DNA of 64,000 nt from Sphingobacteriales bacterium (GTDB taxonomy: Bacteria > Bacteroidota > Bacteroidia > Chitinophagales > Chitinophagaceae), in NCBI GenBank assembly GCA_016219985.1, contig JACRJO010000021.1, positions 1 to 64,000 of the forward strand. The letters run 5' to 3'. The position numbers were made by a program, and so were the translations under genes. Below the pieces are notes generated by a model. It searched no databases, had not been told where the DNA came from, and saw nothing but the letters and a program-made list of their open reading frames with translations. This document shows positions 9,252-19,395 of this stretch, one piece after another (the stretch's first letter is position 1; the number at the start of each line of letters is the position of its first letter).

Positions 9252-10391
9252 ATGAAGTCCGCAACAAAATACATCCATGCCGGGGCCCATCCGGACCCTT
9301 CCACCGGCGCGATTATGACACCCATCTACCAGACTTCCACCTATGTGCAGGAAGCCCCGGGTGTTAATAAAGGATACGAGTACGCCCGCAGCCAGAACCC
9401 CACCCGTACAGCGCTGGAAGAAGCCCTGGCGGTGATTGAGAACGGGAAATACGGACTTGCGTTCAGCAGCGGGGTAGCCGCCACCGATGCGGTGATCAAA
9501 TTGCTGTCACCCGGCGATGAAGTGATCTGCGCCAATGATATGTATGGCGGCACCTACCGCCTTTTCACCAAAGTGTTTGAACGCTTTGGCATCCTGTTCC
9601 GTTATGTGGATACGACCAGCGCGGCCAATGTGCAGGCGGCCGTTACAGCGAAGACAAAACTGGTCTGGCTGGAGACCCCCACCAACCCGCTGATGAATAT
9701 TACGGATATCGCGGCCGTGGCGGCGGTAACAAAACCCAAAAAGATCATCCTGGTTGTTGATAACACTTTCGCCTCGCCGGCTTTGCAAAACCCGCTGGAC
9801 CTGGGGGCGGATATCGTGATGCATTCTGTGACCAAATACCTCGGCGGGCACAGTGATGTGATCCAGGGCGCCCTGGTGATGAATGACCCGGAACTCCGCG
9901 AAAAACTATATTTCATTCAGAAAAGTTGTGGCGCCGTACCCGGTCCCATGGATTGTTTCCTTGTATTGCGGGGGATCAAAACCCTGGGTGTGCGGCTGAA
10001 AGCGCATTGTGAAAACGGGAAGATCATTGCCAACTGGTTACGCAAACACCCTAAAGTGGCCCGGGTTTACTGGCCCGGTTTTGAAGATCATCCCGGTTAT
10101 GCCGTTGCCAAAAAGCAAATGAAAGATTTTGGCGGCATGATCTCTTTTGAATTAAAGAACGACAGCGTGGAAGAAGCCAAACGGGTATTGTCTTCCACTC
10201 ACCTGTTCTCTCTCGCGGAAAGCCTTGGCGGCGTGGAATCCCTGATCAATCACCCGGCCAGTATGACGCATGCTTCGATCCCGAGAGAAGAAAGAATCAA
10301 AAACGGCTTATCTGATTCCCTGATCCGCCTGAGTGTGGGTATTGAGGATGCGGATGACCTGGTGGAAGACCTGGCAAAAGCGATCGGGTAA
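9252..10391 (+). CDS. Cystathionine gamma-synthase/lyase family PLP enzyme
   Basis: MTPIYQTSTYVQEAPG..YEYARSQNPTRTALE; HSVTKYLGGHSDVIQGALV (PLP Lys); SLGGVESLINHPASMTHASI. Confidence 0.9.
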   Translation: MKSATKYIHAGAHPDPSTGAIMTPIYQTSTYVQEAPGVNKGYEYARSQNPTRTALEEALAVIENGKYGLAFSSGVAATDAVIKLLSPGDEVICANDMYGGTYRLFTKVFERFGILFRYVDTTSAANVQAAVTAKTKLVWLETPTNPLMNITDIAAVAAVTKPKKIILVVDNTFASPALQNPLDLGADIVMHSVTKYLGGHSDVIQGALVMNDPELREKLYFIQKSCGAVPGPMDCFLVLRGIKTLGVRLKAHCENGKIIANWLRKHPKVARVYWPGFEDHPGYAVAKKQMKDFGGMISFELKNDSVEEAKRVLSSTHLFSLAESLGGVESLINHPASMTHASIPREERIKNGLSDSLIRLSVGIEDADDLVEDLAKAIG

Positions 10392-10973
10392 TCAATCCCC
10401 GGCCATCACTTTTTCAATTTTCTTATCCGGGATCAGCCACATAATGGTCACGAGGAAGAACAGGACCACTGAACTATACGGTTCGAGGAATGCCAGGGGT
10501 ATGGCCAGGGCATAGAGAATGGCTGAAATGATTCCCTTACGTCTTTGCGCCTTCATAATCACCGCCAGCTCCGGATGGTGTTTGTGACAGGCAGCGATCG
10601 TTTCCTGCAAAACGGTATAGGATACCGCGTTGAGGATCAGTAAAGCGGCATAGATTGCCACGGGCAATGGTTCAAAATGGGTTTCCCCTACCCAGCCGGT
10701 GGCAAAGGGCACCAGGGAAAGCCAGAATAACAGGTTGAGATTGGCCAGCATGATTCCGGCAGAAACCTTTTTTACCATGTGCAGCAGATGATGGTGGTTG
10801 GCCCAGTAGACTCCCACAAATAAAAAACTCATCATATAACTGACCAGGTCCGGCAGGAGCTTTTTAATTGCTGCCCATTCCGTACTCTGAGGCGCTTTTA
10901 ATTCCAGCACCATGATCGTGATGATAATAGCCAGTACGCCATCGCTGAACGCTTCCAGCCTGTTTTTTCCCAT
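10392..10973 (-). CDS. TMEM175 family (DUF1211) membrane protein
   Basis: MGKNRLEAFSDGVLAIIITIMVLELK...; start trimmed from 11060 to 10973. Confidence 0.85.
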   Translation of the reverse strand: MGKNRLEAFSDGVLAIIITIMVLELKAPQSTEWAAIKKLLPDLVSYMMSFLFVGVYWANHHHLLHMVKKVSAGIMLANLNLLFWLSLVPFATGWVGETHFEPLPVAIYAALLILNAVSYTVLQETIAACHKHHPELAVIMKAQRRKGIISAILYALAIPLAFLEPYSSVVLFFLVTIMWLIPDKKIEKVMAGD

Positions 10974-11004
10974 ATCGCCGGTTTTGTCGCTAAAATTATC
11001 GTAA

Positions 11005-11784
11005 TTGCTGAGGATGCACAACAGCCCGGCAGATAAGTTAAGGCAATTACTCGATGCCAAAGTAAAAGAATATAATCATTCTTCTTTTATTGCGGCAGAT
11101 CCTGTCTCTGTGCCGCATCGTTTTTCCCAAAAACAGGATATCGAGATCGCTGGTTTTTTCGCGGCCATTTTTGCCTGGGGCAACCGGACCACGATCATCA
11201 GGAAATCCAATGAACTGATGGCCCTGATGGACCAGGCCCCTTATGCATTTTGCACCGGGCATACGGACAGGGACCTGGAAAAGCTGCTGCATTTTAAACA
11301 CCGTACGTTCAATGCCACGGATCTCCTGTATTTTATTGAATTCCTCCGCTTTCATTACAGCCGGCACCCAAGCCTTGAAACCGCCTTTACCCTGCAGGGT
11401 TCCGCGATGGAAGAAAGGCTGACCGGTTTCCATCATTATTTCTTTTCCCTGGAGGATGCCCCGCCCCGTACGAGAAAACATATCGCCAGCCCGGAACGGG
11501 GTTCCACCTGTAAACGCCTGAATATGTACCTGCGCTGGATGGTGCGCCGGGATGATAAAGGCGTTGATTTTGGCATCTGGAAAAAGATCGCAGCAGCTGA
11601 CCTGGTCTGCCCCGTTGACCTCCACGTAGCGAGGGTGGCCCGCCGGCTGGGAATCATAACGCGTAAACAAACAGACTGGCAGACCGCGCTGGAACTCACC
11701 GGATACTTACGAACTTTGGACCCGCAGGATCCCGTAAAATACGATTTTGCCCTTTTTAGCCTGGGCGTCACAGAAAAATATTAA
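11005..11784 (+). CDS. TIGR02757/DUF2400 family protein
   Basis: KQDIEIAGFFAAIFAWGNRTTIIRKS...LNMYLRWMVRRDDKGVDFGIW...DLVCPVDLHVARVARRLGI. Confidence 0.85.
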   Translation: MLRMHNSPADKLRQLLDAKVKEYNHSSFIAADPVSVPHRFSQKQDIEIAGFFAAIFAWGNRTTIIRKSNELMALMDQAPYAFCTGHTDRDLEKLLHFKHRTFNATDLLYFIEFLRFHYSRHPSLETAFTLQGSAMEERLTGFHHYFFSLEDAPPRTRKHIASPERGSTCKRLNMYLRWMVRRDDKGVDFGIWKKIAAADLVCPVDLHVARVARRLGIITRKQTDWQTALELTGYLRTLDPQDPVKYDFALFSLGVTEKY

Positions 11785-11788
11785 TGTT

Positions 11789-12115
11789 ATGACCCTTGTC
11801 CCCGCGGAACTGGCTCCCGCCATCAGCCAGTCGATGGAAATTGAGCTTCCGGCCACCGGCACACTGGAACAACTCAGGGAAAGATTAGCAGCCCGCATCA
11901 ATGAGCTGATCAATACCGATTTTGAGAAACTGGTCTTTCACCTCTACCGGATCGATGTAAGCGAAGCAAAAATGAGGGCCCTGCTGGCTCAAAAAAAGGG
12001 CGAAAATACAGCCGGCCTGATCGCCGACCTGGTTATTGAACGGCAATTGCAGAAATTAGAAACCCGGAAGCAGTTCAAACAACCCTCTCCCGGGGACGAG
12101 CATGAAAAATGGTGA
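11789..12115 (+). CDS. Hypothetical protein
   Basis: Short ORF directly after 11784; MTLVPAELAPAISQSMEIELP... Confidence 0.6.
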   Translation: MTLVPAELAPAISQSMEIELPATGTLEQLRERLAARINELINTDFEKLVFHLYRIDVSEAKMRALLAQKKGENTAGLIADLVIERQLQKLETRKQFKQPSPGDEHEKW

Positions 12116-12157
12116 GGGACCAGTCCCCGTTCTGGTTCTTTATAGTAATTTTGGTAT

Positions 12158-13390
12158 ATGTTTGTCACATCCGTTCATGACAACAAAACGGCCAAAGCCT
12201 TCCTTGATCTTCCGCGGAAAATTTATAAAGATGATCCGAACTGGATCTGTCCGCCGGACCATGATATCCGCTCCATATTTAATCCGAAACGGAATATTTT
12301 TTTCAGTCATGGTACCTGTGCCCGCTGGATCCTGAAAGATGATGCCGGCGGGACCATTGGCCGTATTGCGGCTTTTATCAATAACCATAAAGCGTATGCG
12401 CAGGAACGGCCCACCGGCGGGATCGGCTTTTTTGAATGCATTAACGAACGACGTGCCGCCTTCGCACTTTTTGATACCGCAAAACAATGGTTAGCAGAAA
12501 AAGGGATGCAGGTCATCGAGGGGCCGGTTAATTTTGGCGAGAACGATAAATACTGGGGCCTGCTGGTGGAAGGCTTCAAGCCTCCCAGTATGGGCATGAA
12601 TTATAACCCGCCGTATTACCAGGAATTTTTTGAAGCCTATGGTTTTAAAAAAAATTACGACCAGCTGACTAATTTCCTGGATGTAACCGTACCCCTGCCG
12701 GACCGGTTTTTAAAAATTGCGGACTGGGTGATGAAAAAGCCGGAATACCGGTTTCGCTCCTTTGATAAAAAGGATTTTGATCATTTTGCCAACGCCTTCC
12801 GGGAAATATACAATGATGCCTGGAGTGATTTTCCCGCCTTCAGCCCCATGGAAATGGAGACCATCCGGGAAACCTTCCGGCAACTGAGACCGGTGATGGA
12901 TGAAAAAATCATCTGGTTTGCCTACCACCATGACGAACCCATTTCCTTTATCCTTTGTATGCCGGATATCAACCAGGTATTAAAACACCTGGACGGGAAA
13001 CTGAACTGGTGGGGTAAACTGAAATTTCTCTGGTACAAAAAAACAACAACGATCGACCGCATCCGGATCATTGTGATGGGCTGTAAAAAGAAATACCAGA
13101 ATCATGGCATTGAATCAGCCCTGATCCGTTGCCTGCAACAGGAAGTAATTCCCCGCAAGAGCATCAAAGGAGTGGAGCTGGCCTGGGTGGGGGATTTCAA
13201 CCAGAAGATGAGGGCCCTGCATGAGGCCACCGGCGCTGTAAAAGACAAGGTGCACCGTACGTACCACTACGGGATTAACCCGGACAAAAAATCAAACCAG
13301 GCGTCTCTTACTAAATTTGAAAAATCCGGGCAGTTCACTGCTGACCAGGTCCATCTTATCCTTTCTTCTTCTCAAACATCAGTTCCCTGA
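12158..13390 (+). CDS. GNAT-like acyltransferase superfamily protein (about 410 aa)
   Basis: NYNPPYYQEFFEAYGFKKNYDQL..., IIVMGCKKKYQNHGIESALI, ELAWVGDFNQKMRALHEATGAVKDKVHRTYHY. Confidence 0.7.
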   Translation: MFVTSVHDNKTAKAFLDLPRKIYKDDPNWICPPDHDIRSIFNPKRNIFFSHGTCARWILKDDAGGTIGRIAAFINNHKAYAQERPTGGIGFFECINERRAAFALFDTAKQWLAEKGMQVIEGPVNFGENDKYWGLLVEGFKPPSMGMNYNPPYYQEFFEAYGFKKNYDQLTNFLDVTVPLPDRFLKIADWVMKKPEYRFRSFDKKDFDHFANAFREIYNDAWSDFPAFSPMEMETIRETFRQLRPVMDEKIIWFAYHHDEPISFILCMPDINQVLKHLDGKLNWWGKLKFLWYKKTTTIDRIRIIVMGCKKKYQNHGIESALIRCLQQEVIPRKSIKGVELAWVGDFNQKMRALHEATGAVKDKVHRTYHYGINPDKKSNQASLTKFEKSGQFTADQVHLILSSSQTSVP

Positions 13391-14027
13391 CTTTTTCTTT
13401 GTCTTCCTTTTCGCCCTTCAGGTCGAACATGGTGCCGAATACATGATCCCAGATCGTGGAGCTGACACCAAAGCCCTGGTGTTCATTTTTATAATGATGC
13501 AGGTGGTGGTTCCGCCACAATCCCTTCATCCATTTGAAAGGCGGGTTCCAGGCATGGATGGCATAATGCATGGTGCCGTACATCAGGTAGCCGATCAGGA
13601 AACCGGGGAAGAACATGAGTGCATAGGATCCCATGGCCAGCCAGGTAAGTCCGAAAAGGGAGGAAGAGATAATCAGGCTGGGAACCGGCGGCATGAACAA
13701 ACGCTGCCGGTCGCGGGGATAATGATGGTGATTCCCGTGCAGGGTGTACACAATTTTGGTAGCGGTCTTTCCACTGGGTACCCAGTGGAAAATGAACCGG
13801 TGGGCCAGGTATTCAAAAAAGGTCCAGAAAAACATCCCGGCGAAAAATAAGAGCAGGATGGTTTTTGTGCTGTAATCATACCGGGTGGCTGCCAGGTAAA
13901 TGATATAGCCCAGGATGGGGATATACATACCCCAGATGACTAAGGGGTTGGCCTTGGTCAGCGCTTCTAAAAAATCATTTTTAAATAAGCGGGCCTGTCC
14001 TTTATTATGAATTTTTTCGAATTGCAT
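13356..14027 (-). CDS. Fatty acid hydroxylase / sterol desaturase superfamily protein
   Basis: His-box motifs HRFIFH, HGNHHH, HYAIH, HHLHH; converges and overlaps 35 bp with the upstream gene. Confidence 0.88.
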   Translation of the reverse strand: MQFEKIHNKGQARLFKNDFLEALTKANPLVIWGMYIPILGYIIYLAATRYDYSTKTILLLFFAGMFFWTFFEYLAHRFIFHWVPSGKTATKIVYTLHGNHHHYPRDRQRLFMPPVPSLIISSSLFGLTWLAMGSYALMFFPGFLIGYLMYGTMHYAIHAWNPPFKWMKGLWRNHHLHHYKNEHQGFGVSSTIWDHVFGTMFDLKGEKEDKEKVRELMFEKKKG

Positions 14028-14099
14028 GTCGCAAAGATAATACCGGAACCGCTGATATTTTCAGGCCGGAATTTGATTTTTACCCCTGGAAAGCGCCGG

Positions 14100-16673
14100 T
14101 TACCGGGACAGCAGCTCATCAATCCTTACAAAACGGTAACCTCTTGCTTTTAAATATTTTATTAAGACCGGCAGGCGGTAATAAAATTTATCCGCCCGGT
14201 TGAGTCCTGCACCGGTATGCATCAGCAGGATAAATCCGTTCAGCCCGGAGGGCCGGGTGGTTTCATACCCTGTAATTGAGTCATAAATAACCCCGCTGCT
14301 CTTATAATTTTTATCCGGGGTCCCGGTATAATCCGCATGACTGAAAGTACCCGGTGTATAATTCACTAACTGAAAACCCAGTGAGCGGGTCCAGGCGGCA
14401 ACAGAATCATTATACCATTCATAGGCCGGTAAAAAGTACCGGGCTTTCTTCACCCGGATTCCCTGCCTGGCCATTGCCGTATAATTATCGGCCAGGTCAA
14501 AACTAAATTCGCCGGCCGTCACCAGGAGACTGTCCCTTTGGGTCCAGTCGCAGTAGAGCAAATGCCGGTCAGAATGCGCCCCGAGGTAATGCCCGGCTTT
14601 CCGGATTTGACGGATCAGCCGCTGAAAGGAATCTGTACGATAAAATTGCCCGGTAAAAAAGAAAGATGCTTTTAGTTTCTCCTGTTGCAGGGTTTGCAAA
14701 ATAAAAGATCCCCCTTCGGCATATTCATGCCCTGTAAAAACAAGCGCTATTTCCTTTCGGGTACTGTCGCCCCGGATAATGGCTCCATGATCAAGGCTGA
14801 ACTGTTTTGATGAATGCCCCGCTTTCTCCTCGCCGGCGGAGCGGGGGCCGGGTTTGCTGTCTGCAGCGTGGGCTTCCTTCGCCGCAAGCAGGTAAATCAG
14901 TGATGCCGTTCCATCCATTGTGGGTTCATTCGTACTATAATCCCCGTAATCGTCGTGGTAAACTGCAAGATTACTCTGGAACGCTGCGTATTCATCTGCA
15001 TCCTTTAGCTGAATGCCGATCAGGTTTTTGTAAATGCTGCCGTAAACGGGGCCGTCCACCAGCCCGCCGTCGATCGGGTAATTTTTAATATGCGTAAAAG
15101 CCGAATGCGGATCCACCGGTGTATCACCCCAGGACGGAAGTCCATATACCATGGATGTACCCCAGGGATTGCAACCAAAGAGCCAGTCGAAATTGGCCTG
15201 CTCCAGTTCGCTGAATTGCTGATCGCCCGTAAGTTCCTTGTACCAGTAACACTGAATAGCAAAGGAAGCAGTGAGGTTATTGCTGCACCAGATAAAGGGA
15301 ATGCCGCGGCAGAAAGCGTTGCCTTTGGCTTTGTTCCAGACTTTTTTAATTCCTTCTTTATAATATCCTGTTACAGTATCCCGTGCCCACCCTCGCAAAT
15401 ATTTCACCAATTCATAATGGCCAATATTGATAAAAGGATACCATTGATAATGATTTGCCGTATCAGCTCCTAACCAGGGAGTAACGGGTTCCTGTTTTGC
15501 GTACTTTAAAGCCATGCGTACAAATTGTCCGTAATCCCCACCACCGCCTGGTTGATTTACCATTTTATGAACTACAGCGTATGCCAGTTCCAAATCATCA
15601 ACCCAATTTTCTTCCGCATAAATATATGGGGACTTTACAGACACTGTTTGTGTCACACCCCGTTTCTTCGACGCATATTGGTACGCCGACATCGCTTTAT
15701 TATAGTACATTTTTGATGCTAACGAATCCAATTGCTGAAAAATCAGGTTCCCCAGCGCAAATGCACTTGCAAATTTCCCCGCCGTCGAACTCGTCCCTGT
15801 AGTCGCATTCATAAACTTTCCCCGCTGCTGCGGTTCGCCATTGATAAAATACACAGGGCGTTCCAGTCCTTTGCCGTAATAGTTCGTGTCTTCTTTGGGG
15901 ATACGCATGCCCCGATGGTCGCGGTCATCGCCGACCTGGTTAAACATCTGGTCTTCCCGGGGATGCATTTTCAATAACCAGTTCAGTCCCCATTTCGCTT
16001 CATCCAGCACGTCGGCCCTGCCGTTTTTGCCATCCAGCCCATTGGCTTGTTTTTCATCTATAAACACCTGCGGAAAATCGCGGTAGGCCATCAGTAAATG
16101 GTAGGTGGCGTTGGCAGACGTGCTGCTGTATTGCAAATAATCCGATGCGTCGTGCCAGCCCCCAACCACATCGATATGGGTGCTGTCTTTGATCCCCGCT
16201 TTTGCACCGTACAGGGTATACCCGTCATGGGTATGACAACTGTCTTTTAAAAAAGGATTGAAACCACTGCGCTGCTGCCGCATATACCGAAGACAGAAAT
16301 CGGCCGCCCCTTTGTACACCTCATCCCCGATCCTGAATTCGGGGGACTGAGACCCGCCGGCCCGAAGAAAATAACGACCGGGCTTTTTATAGGTTGAAAA
16401 ATCGAGGCGATAAGTCCTGGCAAAGGGTCCGTATTGCCCAAAATCTTTCGCGGTTCTTCCTTCCAATACTGAAAGGCCCGTGACCGAATTGACCAGTTCC
16501 CAGCTGATGGTTACCGGGTCCCCAATCCTCCTGGTTCCCTTTCCGCACCAGACCGCTACCTTCACTCCGCCCGGGGTGTACCCCAGCAGGTTAACCCGGA
16601 TCCAGCTTTGCGGATCCTGCTCCTGCGAAAAGGAGAGCAGGGGCAGCAGCAAAAAAAGCCAGGCCTTTTTCAT
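14100..16673 (-). CDS. Fusion: GH9-type glycoside hydrolase plus C-terminal NodB-like polysaccharide deacetylase domain
   Basis: IRVNLLGYTPGGVKVAVW, VGGWHDASDYLQY, GYNPWGTS-like FGCNPWGTSMVYGLP, DDYGDYSTNEPTMDGTA; C-terminal IALVFTGHEYAEGG..KASFFFTGQF..GHYLGAHSDRH. Confidence 0.88.
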   Translation of the reverse strand: MKKAWLFLLLPLLSFSQEQDPQSWIRVNLLGYTPGGVKVAVWCGKGTRRIGDPVTISWELVNSVTGLSVLEGRTAKDFGQYGPFARTYRLDFSTYKKPGRYFLRAGGSQSPEFRIGDEVYKGAADFCLRYMRQQRSGFNPFLKDSCHTHDGYTLYGAKAGIKDSTHIDVVGGWHDASDYLQYSSTSANATYHLLMAYRDFPQVFIDEKQANGLDGKNGRADVLDEAKWGLNWLLKMHPREDQMFNQVGDDRDHRGMRIPKEDTNYYGKGLERPVYFINGEPQQRGKFMNATTGTSSTAGKFASAFALGNLIFQQLDSLASKMYYNKAMSAYQYASKKRGVTQTVSVKSPYIYAEENWVDDLELAYAVVHKMVNQPGGGGDYGQFVRMALKYAKQEPVTPWLGADTANHYQWYPFINIGHYELVKYLRGWARDTVTGYYKEGIKKVWNKAKGNAFCRGIPFIWCSNNLTASFAIQCYWYKELTGDQQFSELEQANFDWLFGCNPWGTSMVYGLPSWGDTPVDPHSAFTHIKNYPIDGGLVDGPVYGSIYKNLIGIQLKDADEYAAFQSNLAVYHDDYGDYSTNEPTMDGTASLIYLLAAKEAHAADSKPGPRSAGEEKAGHSSKQFSLDHGAIIRGDSTRKEIALVFTGHEYAEGGSFILQTLQQEKLKASFFFTGQFYRTDSFQRLIRQIRKAGHYLGAHSDRHLLYCDWTQRDSLLVTAGEFSFDLADNYTAMARQGIRVKKARYFLPAYEWYNDSVAAWTRSLGFQLVNYTPGTFSHADYTGTPDKNYKSSGVIYDSITGYETTRPSGLNGFILLMHTGAGLNRADKFYYRLPVLIKYLKARGYRFVRIDELLSR

Positions 16674-16758
16674 TCCGGCAATTTACAAAGTACCGGTGAA
16701 TGCCTCCCGAAATAGAAACATCTATTTGGTATAACTTAGCGGCACTTAAACCCCGGAG

Positions 16759-17769
16759 ATGAAATTAATCACTTACGTCAAGGAAGAAAGAGAGCAATTA
16801 GCTGTACTGATCGATGGTTGGGTCTACGATATGGAAGTCCTGCACCCCGACCTGCCCAGCAGTATGAGCCTGCTGCTGAATTACTGGGAGGACTATTTCC
16901 CCATTGCACAGGCCGGGGAACTGATGTTACGCGAAGGTACCCGTACCAGCAGCAAGGGAATACCCGTCAGTGAAGTACAATTACTGGCCCCTGTTCCCTT
17001 TCCCGGTTCCTGCCGCGATGGCTATGCGTTCCGGCAGCATGTGGCTGCGGCCCGGCGTAACCGCAAAGTGGAAATGATCCCCGAATTTGATCAATACCCC
17101 ATCTTTTATTTTACCAATCACCACAGCATCCAGGGCCCCGGAGCCATCCGCTGCATGCCCGACCACCTGGAGCAACTCGATTTCGAACTGGAAGTGGCGA
17201 TTGTGATCTGCAAACACGGAAGAAATATCAAAGCAGCAGAAGCCGATGAATACATTGGCGGCCTGATGATCATGAATGATATGAGTGCCCGCCGCCTGCA
17301 GATGGAAGAAATGCTGCTGAACCTCGGCCCCGCCAAGGGCAAGGACTTCTCTACCGTCATTGGGCCCTGGCTGGTGACAATGGACGAACTGGAACCCTTT
17401 GAAATCCCCGCCAAAGAAAATCATACCGGCAAAAGCTGGAACCTGCGGATGAAATGTACAGTAAACGGCAAACAAGTGAGTGATGGCAATGTGGGCGATA
17501 TGGACTGGACCTTCGCGGAGATTATTGAAAGGGCCTCTTATGGGGCAGATCTCTATGCCGGCGATGTGATTGGCAGCGGCACTGTGGGGACCGGTTGTTT
17601 CCTGGAACTGAACGGTACCGGTAAACTGAATGATCCCAACTATGCGGTACAGTGGCTACAACCGGGGGATATAGTGGAAATGGAAATTGACGGGCTGGGG
17701 ACACTCAGCAATACAATTGTAGCGGAGGAAACCGGTTGGAGCATCCTTCAACAGAAGAAACATGGATAA
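16759..17769 (+). CDS. Fumarylacetoacetate hydrolase family protein
   Basis: LDFELEVAIVICKHGRNIKAAEADEYIGGLMIMNDMSAR; KGKDFSTVIGPWLVT; GDVIGSGTVGTGC. Confidence 0.9.
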   Translation: MKLITYVKEEREQLAVLIDGWVYDMEVLHPDLPSSMSLLLNYWEDYFPIAQAGELMLREGTRTSSKGIPVSEVQLLAPVPFPGSCRDGYAFRQHVAAARRNRKVEMIPEFDQYPIFYFTNHHSIQGPGAIRCMPDHLEQLDFELEVAIVICKHGRNIKAAEADEYIGGLMIMNDMSARRLQMEEMLLNLGPAKGKDFSTVIGPWLVTMDELEPFEIPAKENHTGKSWNLRMKCTVNGKQVSDGNVGDMDWTFAEIIERASYGADLYAGDVIGSGTVGTGCFLELNGTGKLNDPNYAVQWLQPGDIVEMEIDGLGTLSNTIVAEETGWSILQQKKHG

Positions 17770-17887
17770 GCCGCAGAACGCAGAATTTATACAAATATAT
17801 TTACCGAGGCCCGGAGAGTGCAGAGATGAATACAGGCAAGGAGGCTCAGCGTTGAATTTCTCTGCGGTCTCCGCGCCTCGCGGCTTA
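17767..17887. repeat. Interspersed inverted-repeat element ('TCTGCGG/CTCCGCG' word family)
   Basis: Outer arms TAAGCCGC (17767) / GCGGCTTA (17880); internal CGCAGAA ... TTCTCTGCGGTCTCCGCG. Confidence 0.75.
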
Positions 17888-18062
17888 GTTATACTACGAT
17901 TTTAGCGGTCAGGCCATTCAAAATTTTAGCCCGGTTGTATCCCAGGTGCTGTTGTTTACCCGCTTGTTTCCCGGAAAAAAACAGTAAAACGGGGTTATAA
18001 TACAGCCCTGTTTCAACCATTGTTTTGAGCCAGGTTTCTATTTTCATAGAAACACCCGTTTT

Positions 18063-18377
18063 ATGACTAAAGAACAACTGAATGAGCTGGGCGCTGAGAT
18101 CCCGGAACTGGCACTCCGGGGCATTCCCTGCGAAGAGGAAGTCAGGATACAGGTATTTTATAAAGGAAGAGATACCAGGAAGTATTTTAATATCGACCTG
18201 CTTGTCTGCGGAGAAATCGTCCTGGAATTAAAAGCGGTCAAAGAAATGAACCCGTATTTTGAAGCGAAACTGATCAATCACCTCAGGCTCAGCGATAAAA
18301 GGTTAGGATACCTGGTCGATTTTAACGTAGTAAGATTGAAAGAAGGTTTCCGGAGATTTGTAAATAAGTTATATTAG
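18063..18377 (+). CDS. GxxExxY-family-like protein, short or N-terminally deleted
   Basis: LALRGIPCEEEVRIQVFYKGRDTRKYFNIDLLVCGEIVLELKAVKEM...LRLSDKRLGYLVDFNVVRLKEGFRRFVN. Confidence 0.8.
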   Translation: MTKEQLNELGAEIPELALRGIPCEEEVRIQVFYKGRDTRKYFNIDLLVCGEIVLELKAVKEMNPYFEAKLINHLRLSDKRLGYLVDFNVVRLKEGFRRFVNKLY

Positions 18378-18439
18378 CCGGCCGTATAATACAAGCTGCC
18401 GGGTCAGCAACCCGGCAAAGAGATCAAAAAAATCAGAAG

Positions 18440-19318
18440 ATGATTCTCGACCTGAAAGACCTTAACCCCGCCGAAAAACAATATTACCTGCAGCATGTGG
18501 TGGCGCCCCGACCCATCTGTTTTGCCTCCACCATCGATAAAGCAGGGAATGTAAATCTCAGCCCCTTCAGCTTTTTTAATCTTTTTTCTTCTAATCCGCC
18601 CATTGTCGTTTTCTCTCCTTCGAGAAGAGTCCGGGATAATACCACCAAACATACCCTGCAAAATGTACTGGAAGTACCGGAAGTGGTGATCAATATTGTC
18701 ACGTACGACATGGTGCGACAGGTCTCGCTGGCCAGCTGCGAGTTTCCGAAAGAAGTGAATGAATTTACCAGGGCTGGTTTTACTGCCGTCCCTGCCACAC
18801 TGGTAAAACCGCCGATGGTGAAAGAAAGCAAGGTGAATATGGAATGCAAGGTGATTGAAGTAAAAGCGCTGGGTACCGGTGGAGGGGCGGGTAACCTGGT
18901 CATCTGCGAAGTGTTGCGGATGCATATTGATGATTCCCTGCTGGATGAAAATAAAAAATTGGATCAGCGGAAGATCCATCATGTGGCCCGGTTAGGGGGC
19001 GATTGGTATTGCGTGGTGAATGAGCAGAGTTTATTCGAAGTGGAGAAACCGAATACCCGGCTGGGCATTGGTGTGGATGCATTGCCGGAGCCGGTCAGGA
19101 CCAGTACCATTCTGACAGGCAATGACCTGGGCCAACTGGGTAATGTGCATGAAATACCCGTTATCGATCCTTCTTTTGAGGATGAACACCTGAAGCAGAT
19201 CATCCAGTATTATAATCTCAGCCCGGAGGAAATGGAAAAAGAACTGCACCGGTATGCCCACCAGTTACTCCGGTCCGGTAAAACCCGGGAAGCCTGGCAG
19301 GTCCTGCTGGCCGTTTAG
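18440..19318 (+). CDS. Flavin reductase / flavoredoxin family protein
   Basis: YYLQHVVAPRPICFASTIDKAGNVNLSPFSFFNLFSSNPPIVVFSP. Confidence 0.9.
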   Translation: MILDLKDLNPAEKQYYLQHVVAPRPICFASTIDKAGNVNLSPFSFFNLFSSNPPIVVFSPSRRVRDNTTKHTLQNVLEVPEVVINIVTYDMVRQVSLASCEFPKEVNEFTRAGFTAVPATLVKPPMVKESKVNMECKVIEVKALGTGGGAGNLVICEVLRMHIDDSLLDENKKLDQRKIHHVARLGGDWYCVVNEQSLFEVEKPNTRLGIGVDALPEPVRTSTILTGNDLGQLGNVHEIPVIDPSFEDEHLKQIIQYYNLSPEEMEKELHRYAHQLLRSGKTREAWQVLLAV

Positions 19319-19395
19319 TGTTCCCGCGGGAGAAACAGGGATTGCAAAAGCCGGATTCGTTTTCTATCTTTAAGCAAATCCGTTCCTCAATACCC

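Noticed and set aside
13317-13850. 177-aa plus-strand ORF
   Set aside because: Antisense to the fatty acid hydroxylase gene, which has clear His-box motifs.
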